64,000 nucleotides of DNA from Novosphingobium pentaromativorans US6-1 (lineage in GTDB: Bacteria; Pseudomonadota; Alphaproteobacteria; Sphingomonadales; Sphingomonadaceae), in NCBI RefSeq assembly GCF_000767465.1, contig NZ_CP009291.1, positions 372,001-436,000 on the forward strand, given 5' to 3'. The notes under the pieces are model-generated. The model made no database searches. It had not been told where the DNA came from and saw nothing but the letters and a program-made list of their open reading frames with translations. Shown piece by piece: positions 1 through 8,773 of the stretch; position 1 is the stretch's first letter; each line of letters begins with the position of its first letter. Made by a program: the position numbers and the translations under genes.

Positions 1-161
1 ATGTTGAACGGCGAAATGATGAAGCTGCGCAGCACCACTACGGCCAGCACCAGCCAGAAAAGAAACGAGAAGAAACCCTCGTCCTTCTTCTCCGCCGCCG
101 CAGGCTTCTTCGCTGTCGAGTCGATGGCCGGCTTGGCGGCGTCGCTATTGGTCTCGCTCAT
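1..161 (-). CDS. lepB: Signal peptidase I, N-terminal part (cut by window edge)
   Basis: Only the first 53 codons are visible; the gene runs off the left edge. Reading the minus strand from the ATG at 161-159 gives a charged, Lys/Ala-rich cytoplasmic tail (about residues 1-28), a hydrophobic membrane segment (about 29-47), and then RSFIISPFN. That last stretch matches the sequence just before the catalytic Ser region of type I signal peptidases. The enzyme would be an inner-membrane serine/lysine protease that removes signal peptides of Sec and Tat substrates. The catalytic Ser and Lys lie outside the window, so the call rests on the N-terminal pattern alone. It is divergent from pgi, with about 140 bp between the starts. 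Confidence 0.72.
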   Translation of the reverse strand, partial: MSETNSDAAKPAIDSTAKKPAAAEKKDEGFFSFLFWLVLAVVVLRSFIISPFN

Positions 162-302
162 GGGCGGAACCCTTGTTGCGCAAGCTGCGATCCGTCAAGT
201 TCAATCCCGCCTTGCAACCGTCTCATCTCGACGAAGAAGCGTCTTGGCCTTCGCAGCCGCAACATGCATAAGGCCAGCAAGTACACTGTTCAGGAGCAAT
301 TT

Positions 303-1823
303 ATGAGTGAATCAGCCTGGGAAAAGCTCAGGGGACTGGCCAAGCCGTCGCTGGCTGAGCTCTTTGCAGGCGATCCGGCCCGGCTCGATACTCTGGCGAC
401 CCGCTTCGAACTGGGCGAGGACGAGGCGGCGACCACGATCCGTTTCGACTGGTCGAAGACCCATCTCGATGCCGCTCACATGGCCGCTTTCGAGGAACTG
501 GCCGAGGCGATGGATTTCGCCGGTCGCCGCAAGGCCCTGTTCGGCGGCGAGATCGTCAATCCGACCGAAGGCCGTGCCGCCGAGCACACCGCCCAGCGCG
601 GCGTCGGCAAGGAAGAGAGCGTGATGCTCGCGGCCGAGAACCATCATCGCATGGCTGCGATCGTCGAAGCGATCCACCGCGGCGCGATGGGTGAGGTCAA
701 ACACCTGATTCACATCGGCATCGGCGGTTCGGCGCTCGGACCGGCGCTCGCGGTCGATGCACTGGCGCGTGACGGTGCGATGGTCGATGTGCACGTCGTA
801 TCGAACATCGACGGCTGCGCGATGGAAGAGGCCTTCAAGGGCTGCGATCCGGCCAAGACGATGCTGGCGGTCGCGTCCAAGACGTTCACCACCATCGAGA
901 CGATGACCAATGCCGAAAGCGCCATCGAGTGGCTGCGCGAGAATGGCGTCGAGGATCCGTACGGCAGGGTCGTCGCGCTGACCGCTTCGCCGGAAAAGGC
1001 GATGGAATGGGGCGTCGACGAGACGCGCATCCTGCCCTTCTCGGAAAGCGTGGGCGGCCGCTACTCGCTATGGTCCTCGATCGGATTCCCGGTGGCGATG
1101 GCGCTGGGCTGGCCCGATTTCGCCGAGTTCCTGGCCGGGGCCGCGGCGATGGACGAGCATTTCCGCGACACTGACGGAAGCGCCAACCTGCCGCTGCGCG
1201 CGGCATTTGCCGACCAGTACTACACGCGCCTGCGCGGTTGCCAGACGCGCGCCGTGTTCGCCTATGACGAACGGCTGGCGTTGCTGCCCGACTACCTCCA
1301 GCAGCTCGAGATGGAATCGAACGGCAAGAGCGTGAAGGCAGACGGCAGCGCGGTCGATGGCCCGACCGCGCCGATCACCTGGGGCGGGGTGGGCACCGAC
1401 GCGCAGCACGCGGTGTTCCAGCTCCTCCACCAGGGCACGAACCTCGTTCCGGTGGACTTCATCGCCTCGATCGCGCCGGGCCATGACCTGAGCCTCGATC
1501 ATCACCGCATCCTCCTGTCGAACTGCTTCGCGCAAGGCGCGGCGCTGATGGCGGGCAAGGAAAGCGACGATCCGGCCCGCGCCTATCCGGGCGACCGCCC
1601 TTCGGCGACGATCCTGCTCGACGAAGTGAGCCCGGCCACATTCGGCGCGCTGATCGCGTTCCACGAGCATCGCACTTTCGCCAATGCGGTGCTGATGGGT
1701 ATCAATCCCTTCGACCAGTTCGGTGTCGAACTGGGCAAGGAAATCGCCAAGCAGATCGAGAAGGGCGGCACCAAGTTCGATCCTTCGACCGAGGCGCTGC
1801 TGGAACTGGCCGGAATCAGCTGA
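303..1823 (+). CDS. pgi: Glucose-6-phosphate isomerase
   Basis: Interconverts glucose-6-phosphate and fructose-6-phosphate in the cytoplasm, linking sugar catabolism with cell-wall and polysaccharide precursor supply. It has 506 residues, a little under the usual length of about 550. Visible landmarks are the sugar-phosphate loop GIGGSALGP (about residue 140), the family signature SVGGRYSLWSSIG (about 248) and the C-terminal signature GINPFDQFGVELGK (about 465). I chose the ATG at 303 because AGGAGC lies 5 bases upstream. An in-frame ATG at 264 would add 13 residues but lacks a good ribosome site. It stands alone between divergent lepB and the downstream protease, with a weak hairpin after the stop. 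Confidence 0.96.
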   Translation: MSESAWEKLRGLAKPSLAELFAGDPARLDTLATRFELGEDEAATTIRFDWSKTHLDAAHMAAFEELAEAMDFAGRRKALFGGEIVNPTEGRAAEHTAQRGVGKEESVMLAAENHHRMAAIVEAIHRGAMGEVKHLIHIGIGGSALGPALAVDALARDGAMVDVHVVSNIDGCAMEEAFKGCDPAKTMLAVASKTFTTIETMTNAESAIEWLRENGVEDPYGRVVALTASPEKAMEWGVDETRILPFSESVGGRYSLWSSIGFPVAMALGWPDFAEFLAGAAAMDEHFRDTDGSANLPLRAAFADQYYTRLRGCQTRAVFAYDERLALLPDYLQQLEMESNGKSVKADGSAVDGPTAPITWGGVGTDAQHAVFQLLHQGTNLVPVDFIASIAPGHDLSLDHHRILLSNCFAQGAALMAGKESDDPARAYPGDRPSATILLDEVSPATFGALIAFHEHRTFANAVLMGINPFDQFGVELGKEIAKQIEKGGTKFDPSTEALLELAGIS

Positions 1824-1842
1824 GGCCGCTTCGGGGCCTTTT
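1823..1842 (+). terminator. Possible weak rho-independent terminator after pgi
   Basis: A 5-bp stem (AGGCC / GGCCT) with a 7-base loop is followed by TTTT, immediately at the pgi stop codon. The short stem makes this tentative. Confidence 0.35.
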
Positions 1843-1986
1843 CGGCCCTGAAATGACCGAGTGGCAATTTCAGTATTCGGCAAGAATTAACCCTGTAAGG
1901 TCGGCCGCGATCGGTGATTGCGGCCCGCCTTTTTTCCGGATGCGCGGCGAAGGCATGCGGGCCTGCATGGGCAGGGGGACAAGGCC

Positions 1987-4287
1987 ATGGCGAGGCCTTC
2001 GCGAGTGGTACGTGATGCGGTCATGGCGAGTGTCCTCGCAATGGCCCTGGCAGGTTGCGGCGGCGGCGGCAGCGGGAGCGTCAATTCGACGCCGAGCCCG
2101 GCGCCCAGTCCGACTCCCGGCCCCACACCAAGCCCGACACCTACGCCCACACCTACGCCCACACCTACGCCCACTCCTACGCCGACTCCGGTGCCTACCG
2201 GCTACGTCATCACGCCCGAGAGCCAGCAGCCCCGGCGATCGGTGCAGGACGATGCCGAATATCGGAACAACTACGTCTCGTTCGAGTACGTCAATGCGCT
2301 CTATGCGCTCGACAACGGATGGACGGGGCAGGGCGTGAAGGTTGCCGTGCTCGATGACGGCGTGAAGGAAGTGTCCGAACTTCAGGGCAAGATTTCCAGC
2401 CTCAGCCGCGATTACGGCACGGTCACCGAAAACGGCGTAACCACGCAGCGCAATGTCATCGGTGACGACTATTCCGACCATGGCACGATGGTCGCGGGCG
2501 TGATTGCCGCACGCAACAACGGCACCGGCGTGCAGGGCATTGCACCAGGCGCCGAAATCGTCGCCCTGCGCATCAGCGAGATCGATCTGGACACCACCGA
2601 TCCCGACGCGCAGGAGACCCTGGGCATAGGAATCTCGCAGGCCATGGCCTATGCCGGGGACAACGGCATCAAGGTCGTCAATGCCTCGATCGCCAAGATC
2701 GATCCGGCAGTGGCGAGCCCGACCTGGGCGCAGATGGTGGCGCGCTACCAGACGACCGGGGGACTCTTCGTCAATGCTGCCGGCAATGACAGCGCGGCCA
2801 ATGTCGACGGCTACCTCGACCTCAATTCCAGCAATTCGCGAAGCTGGCTGTTCGTCGTCGCGCTGGAGGGCACGCAGACCAGCTACGAACTTACCGATTA
2901 TTCGAATCAGTGCGGCACGAAGGCGATGAACAATTGCGTCGCAGCCATGGGCACGAATGCAACGCAATATACCGATGGCTCGCTCGTCCTGTTCAGCGGG
3001 ACGAGCTCGGCAACACCGCAGGTCAGTGGTCTTGCCGCCCTGATCCTGAGCAAGTGGCCCCAGCTGACCGGCGTCGAGGCCGGGGAAGTTATCGTCAACA
3101 CCGCCCGCGACATCGGTGCGCCGGGCGTGGACCCGGTCTTCGGGCATGGCCTGATCGACGCGAAGGCTGCGCTTTCGCCGGTCGATCCAACCTTGTCCAA
3201 CGGCGTGACCCAGACATCGCTGACAAGTTCCAGCCTCGTCGTTCCCACTGCGGTCGGCGCTGCCGGGCTCAAGGCACGGGCGCTGGGCAATGTGACGGTG
3301 CTGGATGCGTACGGACGGGATTTTACCGGCGACCTGTCGGGCCTCGTCGCGCAGCCTGGCGTTGACCGCTTCTCGATAGAGCGGCGGATGCGGGTGCAGG
3401 CCAACGCCGGAAGCGCGCGGCTGGCGACCCGCGATCTCGATGCCAGCGCGGGCTTCACCCGCTTGCGGGTCGGGCCGGGTGAGGATGAAGTGCGCACGAT
3501 GCTGACCAACGGCCATATCGCCTGGCGAAGCGGCAAGACGTGGTTCAGCGCCTCGCTGAATTCCAGCGACAGCGTTTCGAGCGAATTCATGGGCCTCGCG
3601 CCGAGTTCCGACGCGGTCTTTGCCTATTCTCCGGTCGCCGATCTGGCGGTTACTGCGGAACGTCCCCTCGCCGGGGGACGCCTTGGCGTGTCGGTGGTGG
3701 GTGGCCGCGCCGATTACGGTGCGGCCAATGGTGCGCTCATTTCCTGGCGCAAGGGAGGAACCGGTCTCAAGGCGGGGCTGCTCGACGAGCAGGGAACCGT
3801 CTTCGGCACGCCGACCGGAAGCGGCGCGCTGCGCTTTGGCGACGGCGCTCGAACGGCTTTCCTCGAAGTCGCGCAGTCCGCGCAGCTGGGGTCCTGGAGG
3901 CTCTCGGGCTATGCCAGCCTTGGAGCAACCAGGCTGAAGCTGGCCGACGACATGCTGCTGACCGATGCCGGGACATTCCTTACCAGTCGTTTCGCAGTCT
4001 CGATGAGCCGGTCGGCTTTCGGCGGGACGCTTCGGCTTGGGCTTGCCCAGCCCCTGACAGTCGTTTCGGGCGAGGGGACCTACACCATCGGCTCGGGTTA
4101 TGACCTTGCCACCCGTTCGCTGTTGTTCACCGACCGCCGCGTCGACTTTGCAGGAGCGATCGATCCACTGCTGACCGTGGGTTTCGAGAAGGGCGGGCCG
4201 CGCTCGCTGCTGCGCATGGGTATGGCAAGTACTGCCGATGTGCGGGATTTGCGGGCGCTGGGAACCTGGCGACTGGTCCTGAACTGA
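1987..4287 (+). CDS. Subtilisin-like (S8) serine protease lipoprotein with Pro-Thr linker
   Basis: A 766-residue exported protease. The N-terminus has a signal peptide ending in the lipobox LAGC, so it is probably a lipoprotein. Next comes a Gly/Ser stretch and a Pro-Thr-rich linker (about residues 33-73). The S8 domain shows the Asp site (VAVLDDGV), the His site (DHGTMVAGVIAA) and the Ser site (SGTSSATPQVSG). After the protease domain, about 360 residues are rich in Gly, Ala, Ser and alternating hydrophobics, like a beta-rich passenger or barrel. The protein ends in WRLVLN, not the usual terminal aromatic of autotransporters, so autotransport is unproven. The start is the ATG at 1987, next to the signal peptide; an upstream in-frame start at 1918 is possible. 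A stem-loop follows the stop. Confidence 0.85.
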   Translation: MARPSRVVRDAVMASVLAMALAGCGGGGSGSVNSTPSPAPSPTPGPTPSPTPTPTPTPTPTPTPTPTPVPTGYVITPESQQPRRSVQDDAEYRNNYVSFEYVNALYALDNGWTGQGVKVAVLDDGVKEVSELQGKISSLSRDYGTVTENGVTTQRNVIGDDYSDHGTMVAGVIAARNNGTGVQGIAPGAEIVALRISEIDLDTTDPDAQETLGIGISQAMAYAGDNGIKVVNASIAKIDPAVASPTWAQMVARYQTTGGLFVNAAGNDSAANVDGYLDLNSSNSRSWLFVVALEGTQTSYELTDYSNQCGTKAMNNCVAAMGTNATQYTDGSLVLFSGTSSATPQVSGLAALILSKWPQLTGVEAGEVIVNTARDIGAPGVDPVFGHGLIDAKAALSPVDPTLSNGVTQTSLTSSSLVVPTAVGAAGLKARALGNVTVLDAYGRDFTGDLSGLVAQPGVDRFSIERRMRVQANAGSARLATRDLDASAGFTRLRVGPGEDEVRTMLTNGHIAWRSGKTWFSASLNSSDSVSSEFMGLAPSSDAVFAYSPVADLAVTAERPLAGGRLGVSVVGGRADYGAANGALISWRKGGTGLKAGLLDEQGTVFGTPTGSGALRFGDGARTAFLEVAQSAQLGSWRLSGYASLGATRLKLADDMLLTDAGTFLTSRFAVSMSRSAFGGTLRLGLAQPLTVVSGEGTYTIGSGYDLATRSLLFTDRRVDFAGAIDPLLTVGFEKGGPRSLLRMGMASTADVRDLRALGTWRLVLN
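2137..2172 (+). repeat. Three perfect 12-bp tandem repeats coding for the Thr-Pro linker
   Basis: Three identical copies of ACACCTACGCCC sit head to tail, flanked by degenerate copies. They encode Thr-Pro-Thr-Pro units in the linker between the lipobox and the protease domain. Because 12 bp is a whole number of codons, copy-number change would lengthen or shorten the linker without breaking the frame. Confidence 0.85.
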
Positions 4288-4290
4288 CCG

Positions 4291-4317
4291 CTGCCCCGGC
4301 TCCGCGAGCCAGGGCAG
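4291..4317 (+). terminator. Stem-loop after the S8 protease gene
   Basis: CTGCCC and GGCTC arms pair with GAGCC and GGGCAG, giving an 11-bp interrupted stem 3 bases after the stop codon. No T-run follows, so it may act as a transcript-end structure rather than a classical intrinsic terminator. Confidence 0.4.
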
Positions 4318-4423
4318 GACGGGATTAAAAACTCCGCGATTGTGCTCAGGCGGTTGGCAATCGCGGTTTCGATGCCCCATATGCGCCCCGACCAGTCCAA
4401 TGGCGCAGGCCGGGAGCATGTGA

Positions 4424-5770
4424 ATGTCCGAGTACGATTACGACCTTTTCACCATCGGCGCCGGTTCGGGCGGCGTGCGCGCCAGCCGCGTTGCGGCTGC
4501 GCACGGTGCGCGGGTGGCCGTAGCCGAGGAATTCAGGGTTGGCGGGACATGCGTGATCCGCGGCTGCGTGCCCAAGAAGATGCTCGTCTACGGCGCCCAT
4601 TTCGCCGAGGACCTGGAAGATGCCAAGCACTTCGGCTGGGACATTCCCGAGGCCAAGTTCGACTGGGTCAAGCTGCGTGACAACGTGCTCAACGACGTAG
4701 ACCGCCTCAATGGCCTATACACGCAGACGCTTACCAGTCACGAAGTGGAGATCTTCCACGAGCGGGCGAGGATCACCGGTCCGCACGAGATTACCTTGTC
4801 GAGCGGCGAGAAGAAGACGGCCAAGGTCATCCTCATCGCGACGGGCGCGCGGCCGCATGTGCCCTCATGCCCCGGGCATGAGCTGGGCATCACTTCGAAC
4901 GAGGCCTTCCACCTCGATGCGATACCCGGCCGCGTGCTGATTGCCGGTGCGGGCTATATCGCCAACGAGTTCGCGGGGATCTTCAACGAGTTCGGCGCCA
5001 AGGTGACGCTGATGAATCGCTCCGACCAGCTTCTTCGCGGATACGATGAAAGCGTGCGCGACCGCCTGCTACAGATCTCGCTCACCAAGGGTATCGAATT
5101 CCGCTTCAATGCACAGTTCGAGAAGATCGAGCAGAACGAGGACGGCTCGCTCAAGGTCTCGATGAGTAACCACGATCCCATGGACGTCGATTGCGTCCTG
5201 TTCGCTACCGGCCGCGTGCCCAACGTCGAGGGGCTTGGCCTCGAAGACGTCGGTGTGGAAGTCGACGACAAGGGGGCGATCAAGGTCGACGAGTATTCGC
5301 AGACCAGCGTCGATCACATCTACGCCGTGGGCGACGTGACGAACCGCGTTCAACTTACCCCGGTCGCCATCCGCGAAGGACAGGCCTTTGCCGATACGGT
5401 CTTCGGCGACAAGCCGACGACGGTCGACTACAGCTGCATTCCCTCGGCCGTTTTCAGCCATCCGCCGATCGCAGGCGTGGGCATGACCGAGGGAGAGGCG
5501 AACCGGACGCTGGGCTCGGTGCGGGTCTATACCAGCGACTTCCGGCCGATGAAGAATGTGGTCGCGCATCGCAACGAGCGCTCGCTCTACAAGATGATCT
5601 GCGACGCCGAGACGGACCGCGTCGTGGGTCTGCACATGATCGGGCCCGAGGCGCCCGAAATCATGCAGGCCGCCGCCATTGCGGTGAAGGCAGGGCTGAC
5701 CAAGGCCGACTTCGACGCAACGGTCGCGGTGCACCCGACGATGTCCGAGGAACTGGTCCTGCTCAAGTGA
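4424..5770 (+). CDS. gor: Glutathione-disulfide reductase
   Basis: An NADPH-dependent flavoenzyme that reduces oxidised glutathione in the cytoplasm. It has 448 residues, normal for the family. The FAD-binding loop GAGSGG lies at residues 12-17. The redox-active disulfide is in GGTCVIRGCVPKK, with Cys43 and Cys48. The NAD(P)H-binding GAGYIA motif is central, and the C-terminal AVHPTMSEE supplies the active-site His-Glu pair. GGGAG 7 bases upstream supports the ATG at 4424. The CxxxxC spacing with the GCVPKK context separates it from mercuric reductase and lipoamide dehydrogenase. A glutathione S-transferase lies elsewhere in the window. Confidence 0.95.
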   Translation: MSEYDYDLFTIGAGSGGVRASRVAAAHGARVAVAEEFRVGGTCVIRGCVPKKMLVYGAHFAEDLEDAKHFGWDIPEAKFDWVKLRDNVLNDVDRLNGLYTQTLTSHEVEIFHERARITGPHEITLSSGEKKTAKVILIATGARPHVPSCPGHELGITSNEAFHLDAIPGRVLIAGAGYIANEFAGIFNEFGAKVTLMNRSDQLLRGYDESVRDRLLQISLTKGIEFRFNAQFEKIEQNEDGSLKVSMSNHDPMDVDCVLFATGRVPNVEGLGLEDVGVEVDDKGAIKVDEYSQTSVDHIYAVGDVTNRVQLTPVAIREGQAFADTVFGDKPTTVDYSCIPSAVFSHPPIAGVGMTEGEANRTLGSVRVYTSDFRPMKNVVAHRNERSLYKMICDAETDRVVGLHMIGPEAPEIMQAAAIAVKAGLTKADFDATVAVHPTMSEELVLLK

Positions 5771-5823
5771 CCCGGGCGCACGCTTGCGCTCAGGCGGGGG
5801 TTGAATGACAGCCTGAGGGGTCT

Positions 5824-6891
5824 ATGCCCCCTCGCATGCGTGTTTTCCGATGGTTGCCCGCGAGTCTTCTCGCGGTGCTTTCGACCCCTGCGCTGGCCCA
5901 TGGCGGGCACGTCCACGCCGATGCCAGCCCCTGGACACTCTGGCAGTTGTCGCCCGAGATCATTGTCGGTCTCGTGGTCGTTGCCCTGATCTACTGGAAA
6001 GGCAGCCGGCACGGCCTCGTTGCCGAGCGATGGCGGCTCGTGGCGTTCAACGGCGGGCTGCTCGCCTTGTTCGTGGCGCTGATCTCTCCGGTCGAGCGGC
6101 TGGCAGATCACATCTTCGCGGTCCATCAGGTCGAGCACATGCTGCTGCGCACGGTGGCGCCGATGCTCATCTTCCTGGCGCGCCCGCAGGCAGCGCTGGT
6201 GCGCGGGCTGCCCAGGGGCGTTAGCCGGTTCTTCGCGGGTTCCGGGCCCTTGCGTGGCCTCGTCGAATTCCTGCGCATCCCGTTCGTGGCGACGGTCCTG
6301 TTTCTCGCGGCCAGCCTGTTCTGGATGTTGCCCCACTGGCACGATCTCGCGATTCTCGACGAGCCGATCCATTACATGTGGCACATCAGCCTGCTGGTGA
6401 CCGGACTGAACTTCTTCTCGGTCATCTTTGACCGGCGCGCCGCGCCGCAGGGGCCGGGGCTGGGCGCGCGGCTTGCGATGTTCGTCTTCGCGGCGCTGGG
6501 CAATATCGTGCTGGGCGCATTCCTGACGTTCAAGACGATTCCGCTCTACGACGCCTACCTGGCGCTGGGACACATGTGGCATGTCTCGATGCTCACCGAC
6601 GAGCAGACCGGCGGCATCATCATGTGGATCCCTGGCACGATGATGTTCGCGATTTCGGCGCTCGTGGTGATCCACCGCTGGGGCAGCGAGGAGGAGCGGC
6701 TGGTGTCGCGCCGGATGCGGACGGGACGCGAACTGACCGCCGAGCGAGGACCGGCCAATCGCGCCCTCGCGATCGGTCTGGCGGGCTTCGCGCTGCTCAT
6801 GCTGGCGGTCACCGTCAGCGTGGTCGCCGTGATCGATCACCCGCACGACAAGGCCCGCGATTTCGGTCTTTCCGGAAAGATCCCCGGCTAA
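5824..6891 (+). CDS. CtaG-like (caa3-type) membrane protein, probable cytochrome oxidase assembly or copper-related
   Basis: A 355-residue multipass inner-membrane protein. An N-terminal signal-like segment ends in a His-rich patch (AHGGHVHAD). It is followed by about seven hydrophobic spans and conserved His motifs such as HQVEHMLLR and LPHWHD, typical of the Caa3_CtaG family (PF09678). Bacillus members are needed for caa3 cytochrome oxidase formation. This is a different family from the periplasmic copper chaperone CtaG/Cox11. The His clusters fit copper handling, which is inference. GAGGGG just upstream supports the ATG at 5824; an ATG 12 bases further in is also possible. The gene follows gor by 53 bp. 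Confidence 0.82.
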   Translation: MPPRMRVFRWLPASLLAVLSTPALAHGGHVHADASPWTLWQLSPEIIVGLVVVALIYWKGSRHGLVAERWRLVAFNGGLLALFVALISPVERLADHIFAVHQVEHMLLRTVAPMLIFLARPQAALVRGLPRGVSRFFAGSGPLRGLVEFLRIPFVATVLFLAASLFWMLPHWHDLAILDEPIHYMWHISLLVTGLNFFSVIFDRRAAPQGPGLGARLAMFVFAALGNIVLGAFLTFKTIPLYDAYLALGHMWHVSMLTDEQTGGIIMWIPGTMMFAISALVVIHRWGSEEERLVSRRMRTGRELTAERGPANRALAIGLAGFALLMLAVTVSVVAVIDHPHDKARDFGLSGKIPG

Positions 6892-6954
6892 GCGAAAGTT
6901 GCGCAGCCAATCCTTTCAGTATTTGGAATATGGCGGTTTCCGAGGCGGCATTGG

Positions 6955-6972
6955 TTTAATCGTACGATTAAA
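6955..6972. promoter_or_regulatory. Perfect 18-bp palindrome, candidate operator for the propionyl-CoA cluster
   Basis: TTTAATCGTACGATTAAA is perfectly self-complementary and sits 81 bp before pccB. A possible -35 box, TTGACC (6978-6983), begins 5 bases after it, so a bound regulator would sit against the promoter. The size and symmetry suit a TetR-family or similar dimeric repressor. No candidate regulator gene lies in the window, and I found no second copy before the other genes of the cluster. Confidence 0.6.
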
Positions 6973-7053
6973 AACTATTGACCTGAGGCTCGCAACCTGC
7001 CTTAGGCACGGACACGAGAACAAGCTGAAACCTCTTCGGATAAGGGAAGCCGA

Positions 7054-8580
7054 ATGTCCGCAAATATTGCCGAAATGGAGAAGCGCCGCGCCGCAGCCAG
7101 AATGGGCGGTGGCCAGAAGCGTATCGATGCTCAGCACGCCAAGGGTAAGCTGACTGCACGTGAGCGTCTGGAAGTTCTGCTAGACGAGGGCAGCTTCGAG
7201 GAACTCGATCTCTACGTCGAGCATGACTGCGTCGACTTCGGCATGCAGGAGCAGCGGATCCCCAGTGACGGCGTTGTGACCGGTTCGGGCACGATCAACG
7301 GTCGTCTGGTTTACGTGTTCAGCCAGGACTTTACCGTCTTTGGCGGTTCGCTCTCGAACCGTCATGCGCAGAAGATCTGCAAGGTGCTGGACAACGCGAT
7401 GAAGGTCGGCGCCCCGGTGATCGGGCTCAACGACTCCGGCGGCGCGCGTATCCAGGAAGGCGTGGCATCGCTTGCAGGCTATGCCGACGTTTTCCAGCGC
7501 AACGTGTTGGCCTCGGGCGTGATCCCGCAGCTTTCGCTGATCATGGGGCCCTGCGCCGGCGGCGCGGTCTATTCGCCGGCGATGACCGACTTCATCTTCA
7601 TGGTGAAGGACAGCTCCTATATGTTCGTCACCGGTCCGGACGTCGTGAAGACGGTGACGAACGAGGTCGTCACCCAGGAAGAACTCGGCGGCGCGATCAC
7701 GCATTCCAGCAAGACCTCGGTCTCCGACCTTGCGCTGGAGAACGATGTCGAGGCGCTGCTGGCCGCCCGCGACTTCTTCGACTTCCTGCCGCTGTCCAAT
7801 CGCGAAGACGTGCCGGAACGCCCCAGCGCCGATCCGTGGGACCGTATTGAGGAAAGCCTCGACACGATCATTCCTCCCAATGCCAACCAGCCCTATGACA
7901 TGCACGAAGTCATCAGGAAGACGGTGGACGAAGGCGAGTTCTTCGAGATCCAGCCGATGCACGCGGCGAACATCATCTGCGGTTTCGGCCGTGTCGAGGG
8001 CAAGACGGTGGGCATCGTCGCCAACCAGCCCATGGTTCTGGCCGGCGTGCTCGACATCAACTCGTCGAAGAAGGCCGCGCGTTTCGTGCGCTTCTGCGAT
8101 GCGTTCAACATCCCGATCATCACCTTCGTCGACGTTCCCGGCTTCCTCCCGGGCACCGACCAGGAACACAACGGCATCATCAAGCACGGTGCGAAGCTGC
8201 TGTTCGCTTACGGCGAAGCCACCGTGCCCAAGATCACCGTGATTACCCGCAAGGCCTATGGCGGCGCTTATGACGTCATGGCCTCCAAGCACCTTCGCGG
8301 CGACCTCAACTACGCCTGGCCGACCGCCGAAATCGCGGTCATGGGCGCCAAGGGCGCGGTCGAGATCATCTTCCGCGGCCGCGACGCCGATGGCATGGCA
8401 GCAGCCACCAAGGAATACGAGGATCGCTTCGCCAACCCGTTCGTGGCCGCCAGCCGCGGGTACATCGACGAAGTGATCTACCCGCACTCGACCCGTCGCC
8501 GCATCGCCCTGGGCCTGCGCAAGCTGCGCAACAAGCAGCTCGAGAACCCCTGGAAGAAGCACGACAACATCCCATTGTAA
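7054..8580 (+). CDS. pccB: Propionyl-CoA carboxylase beta subunit (carboxyltransferase)
   Basis: The carboxyltransferase half of the biotin enzyme that converts propionyl-CoA to methylmalonyl-CoA. It has 508 residues, as expected. The N-terminal [19 protein letters not shown] is the family hallmark, GGARIQEG and [10 protein letters not shown] lie in the N-terminal crotonase-like half, and [10 protein letters not shown] with [13 protein letters not shown] in the C-terminal half. AAGGGAAG sits 4 bases before the ATG at 7054. The alpha subunit is 6.4 kb downstream in the same direction (15010), with epimerase and mutase between them. Other acyl-CoA carboxylases share this fold, so propionyl specificity is inferred from the pathway context. 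Confidence 0.93.
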   Translation: MSANIAEMEKRRAAARMGGGQKRIDAQHAKGKLTARERLEVLLDEGSFEELDLYVEHDCVDFGMQEQRIPSDGVVTGSGTINGRLVYVFSQDFTVFGGSLSNRHAQKICKVLDNAMKVGAPVIGLNDSGGARIQEGVASLAGYADVFQRNVLASGVIPQLSLIMGPCAGGAVYSPAMTDFIFMVKDSSYMFVTGPDVVKTVTNEVVTQEELGGAITHSSKTSVSDLALENDVEALLAARDFFDFLPLSNREDVPERPSADPWDRIEESLDTIIPPNANQPYDMHEVIRKTVDEGEFFEIQPMHAANIICGFGRVEGKTVGIVANQPMVLAGVLDINSSKKAARFVRFCDAFNIPIITFVDVPGFLPGTDQEHNGIIKHGAKLLFAYGEATVPKITVITRKAYGGAYDVMASKHLRGDLNYAWPTAEIAVMGAKGAVEIIFRGRDADGMAAATKEYEDRFANPFVAASRGYIDEVIYPHSTRRRIALGLRKLRNKQLENPWKKHDNIPL

Positions 8581-8632
8581 TCCGGAATGGGCGGGACGAC
8601 ATTGCCTCCGGGCGTCGTCCCCGCCGATCCGG
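8581..8632 (+). terminator. Long inverted repeat between pccB and the thiolase gene
   Basis: Outer arms TCCGGA/TCCGGA and inner arms GGCGGGACGAC / GTCGTCCCCGCC form a long GC-rich hairpin directly after the pccB stop codon. No T-run follows. It could protect the pccB transcript end or reduce read-through within the cluster. The remaining bases up to 8773 show nothing I recognise. Confidence 0.45.
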
Positions 8633-8773
8633 AACTGATCGCTGACTGCCCTCTTGGTCTTCGCTTCGACAAGCGCGGGACGGAAACGCCAGAGACGGCA
8701 TTTGGATCAAGTTGGGCAGGTGCAGGTCTCGGCAAGAGGATCGCCCCCCGGTTCGCAGGTAAAGGTAAAGACC

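Noticed and set aside
1..306. 101-codon plus-strand frame at the left edge
   Set aside because: It is antisense to the signal peptidase start and runs into the pgi leader; composition is out-of-frame.
1870..4419. 849-codon minus-strand open frame
   Set aside because: Antisense of the S8 protease gene. High-GC genes leave long open antisense frames; the product has no recognisable domain.
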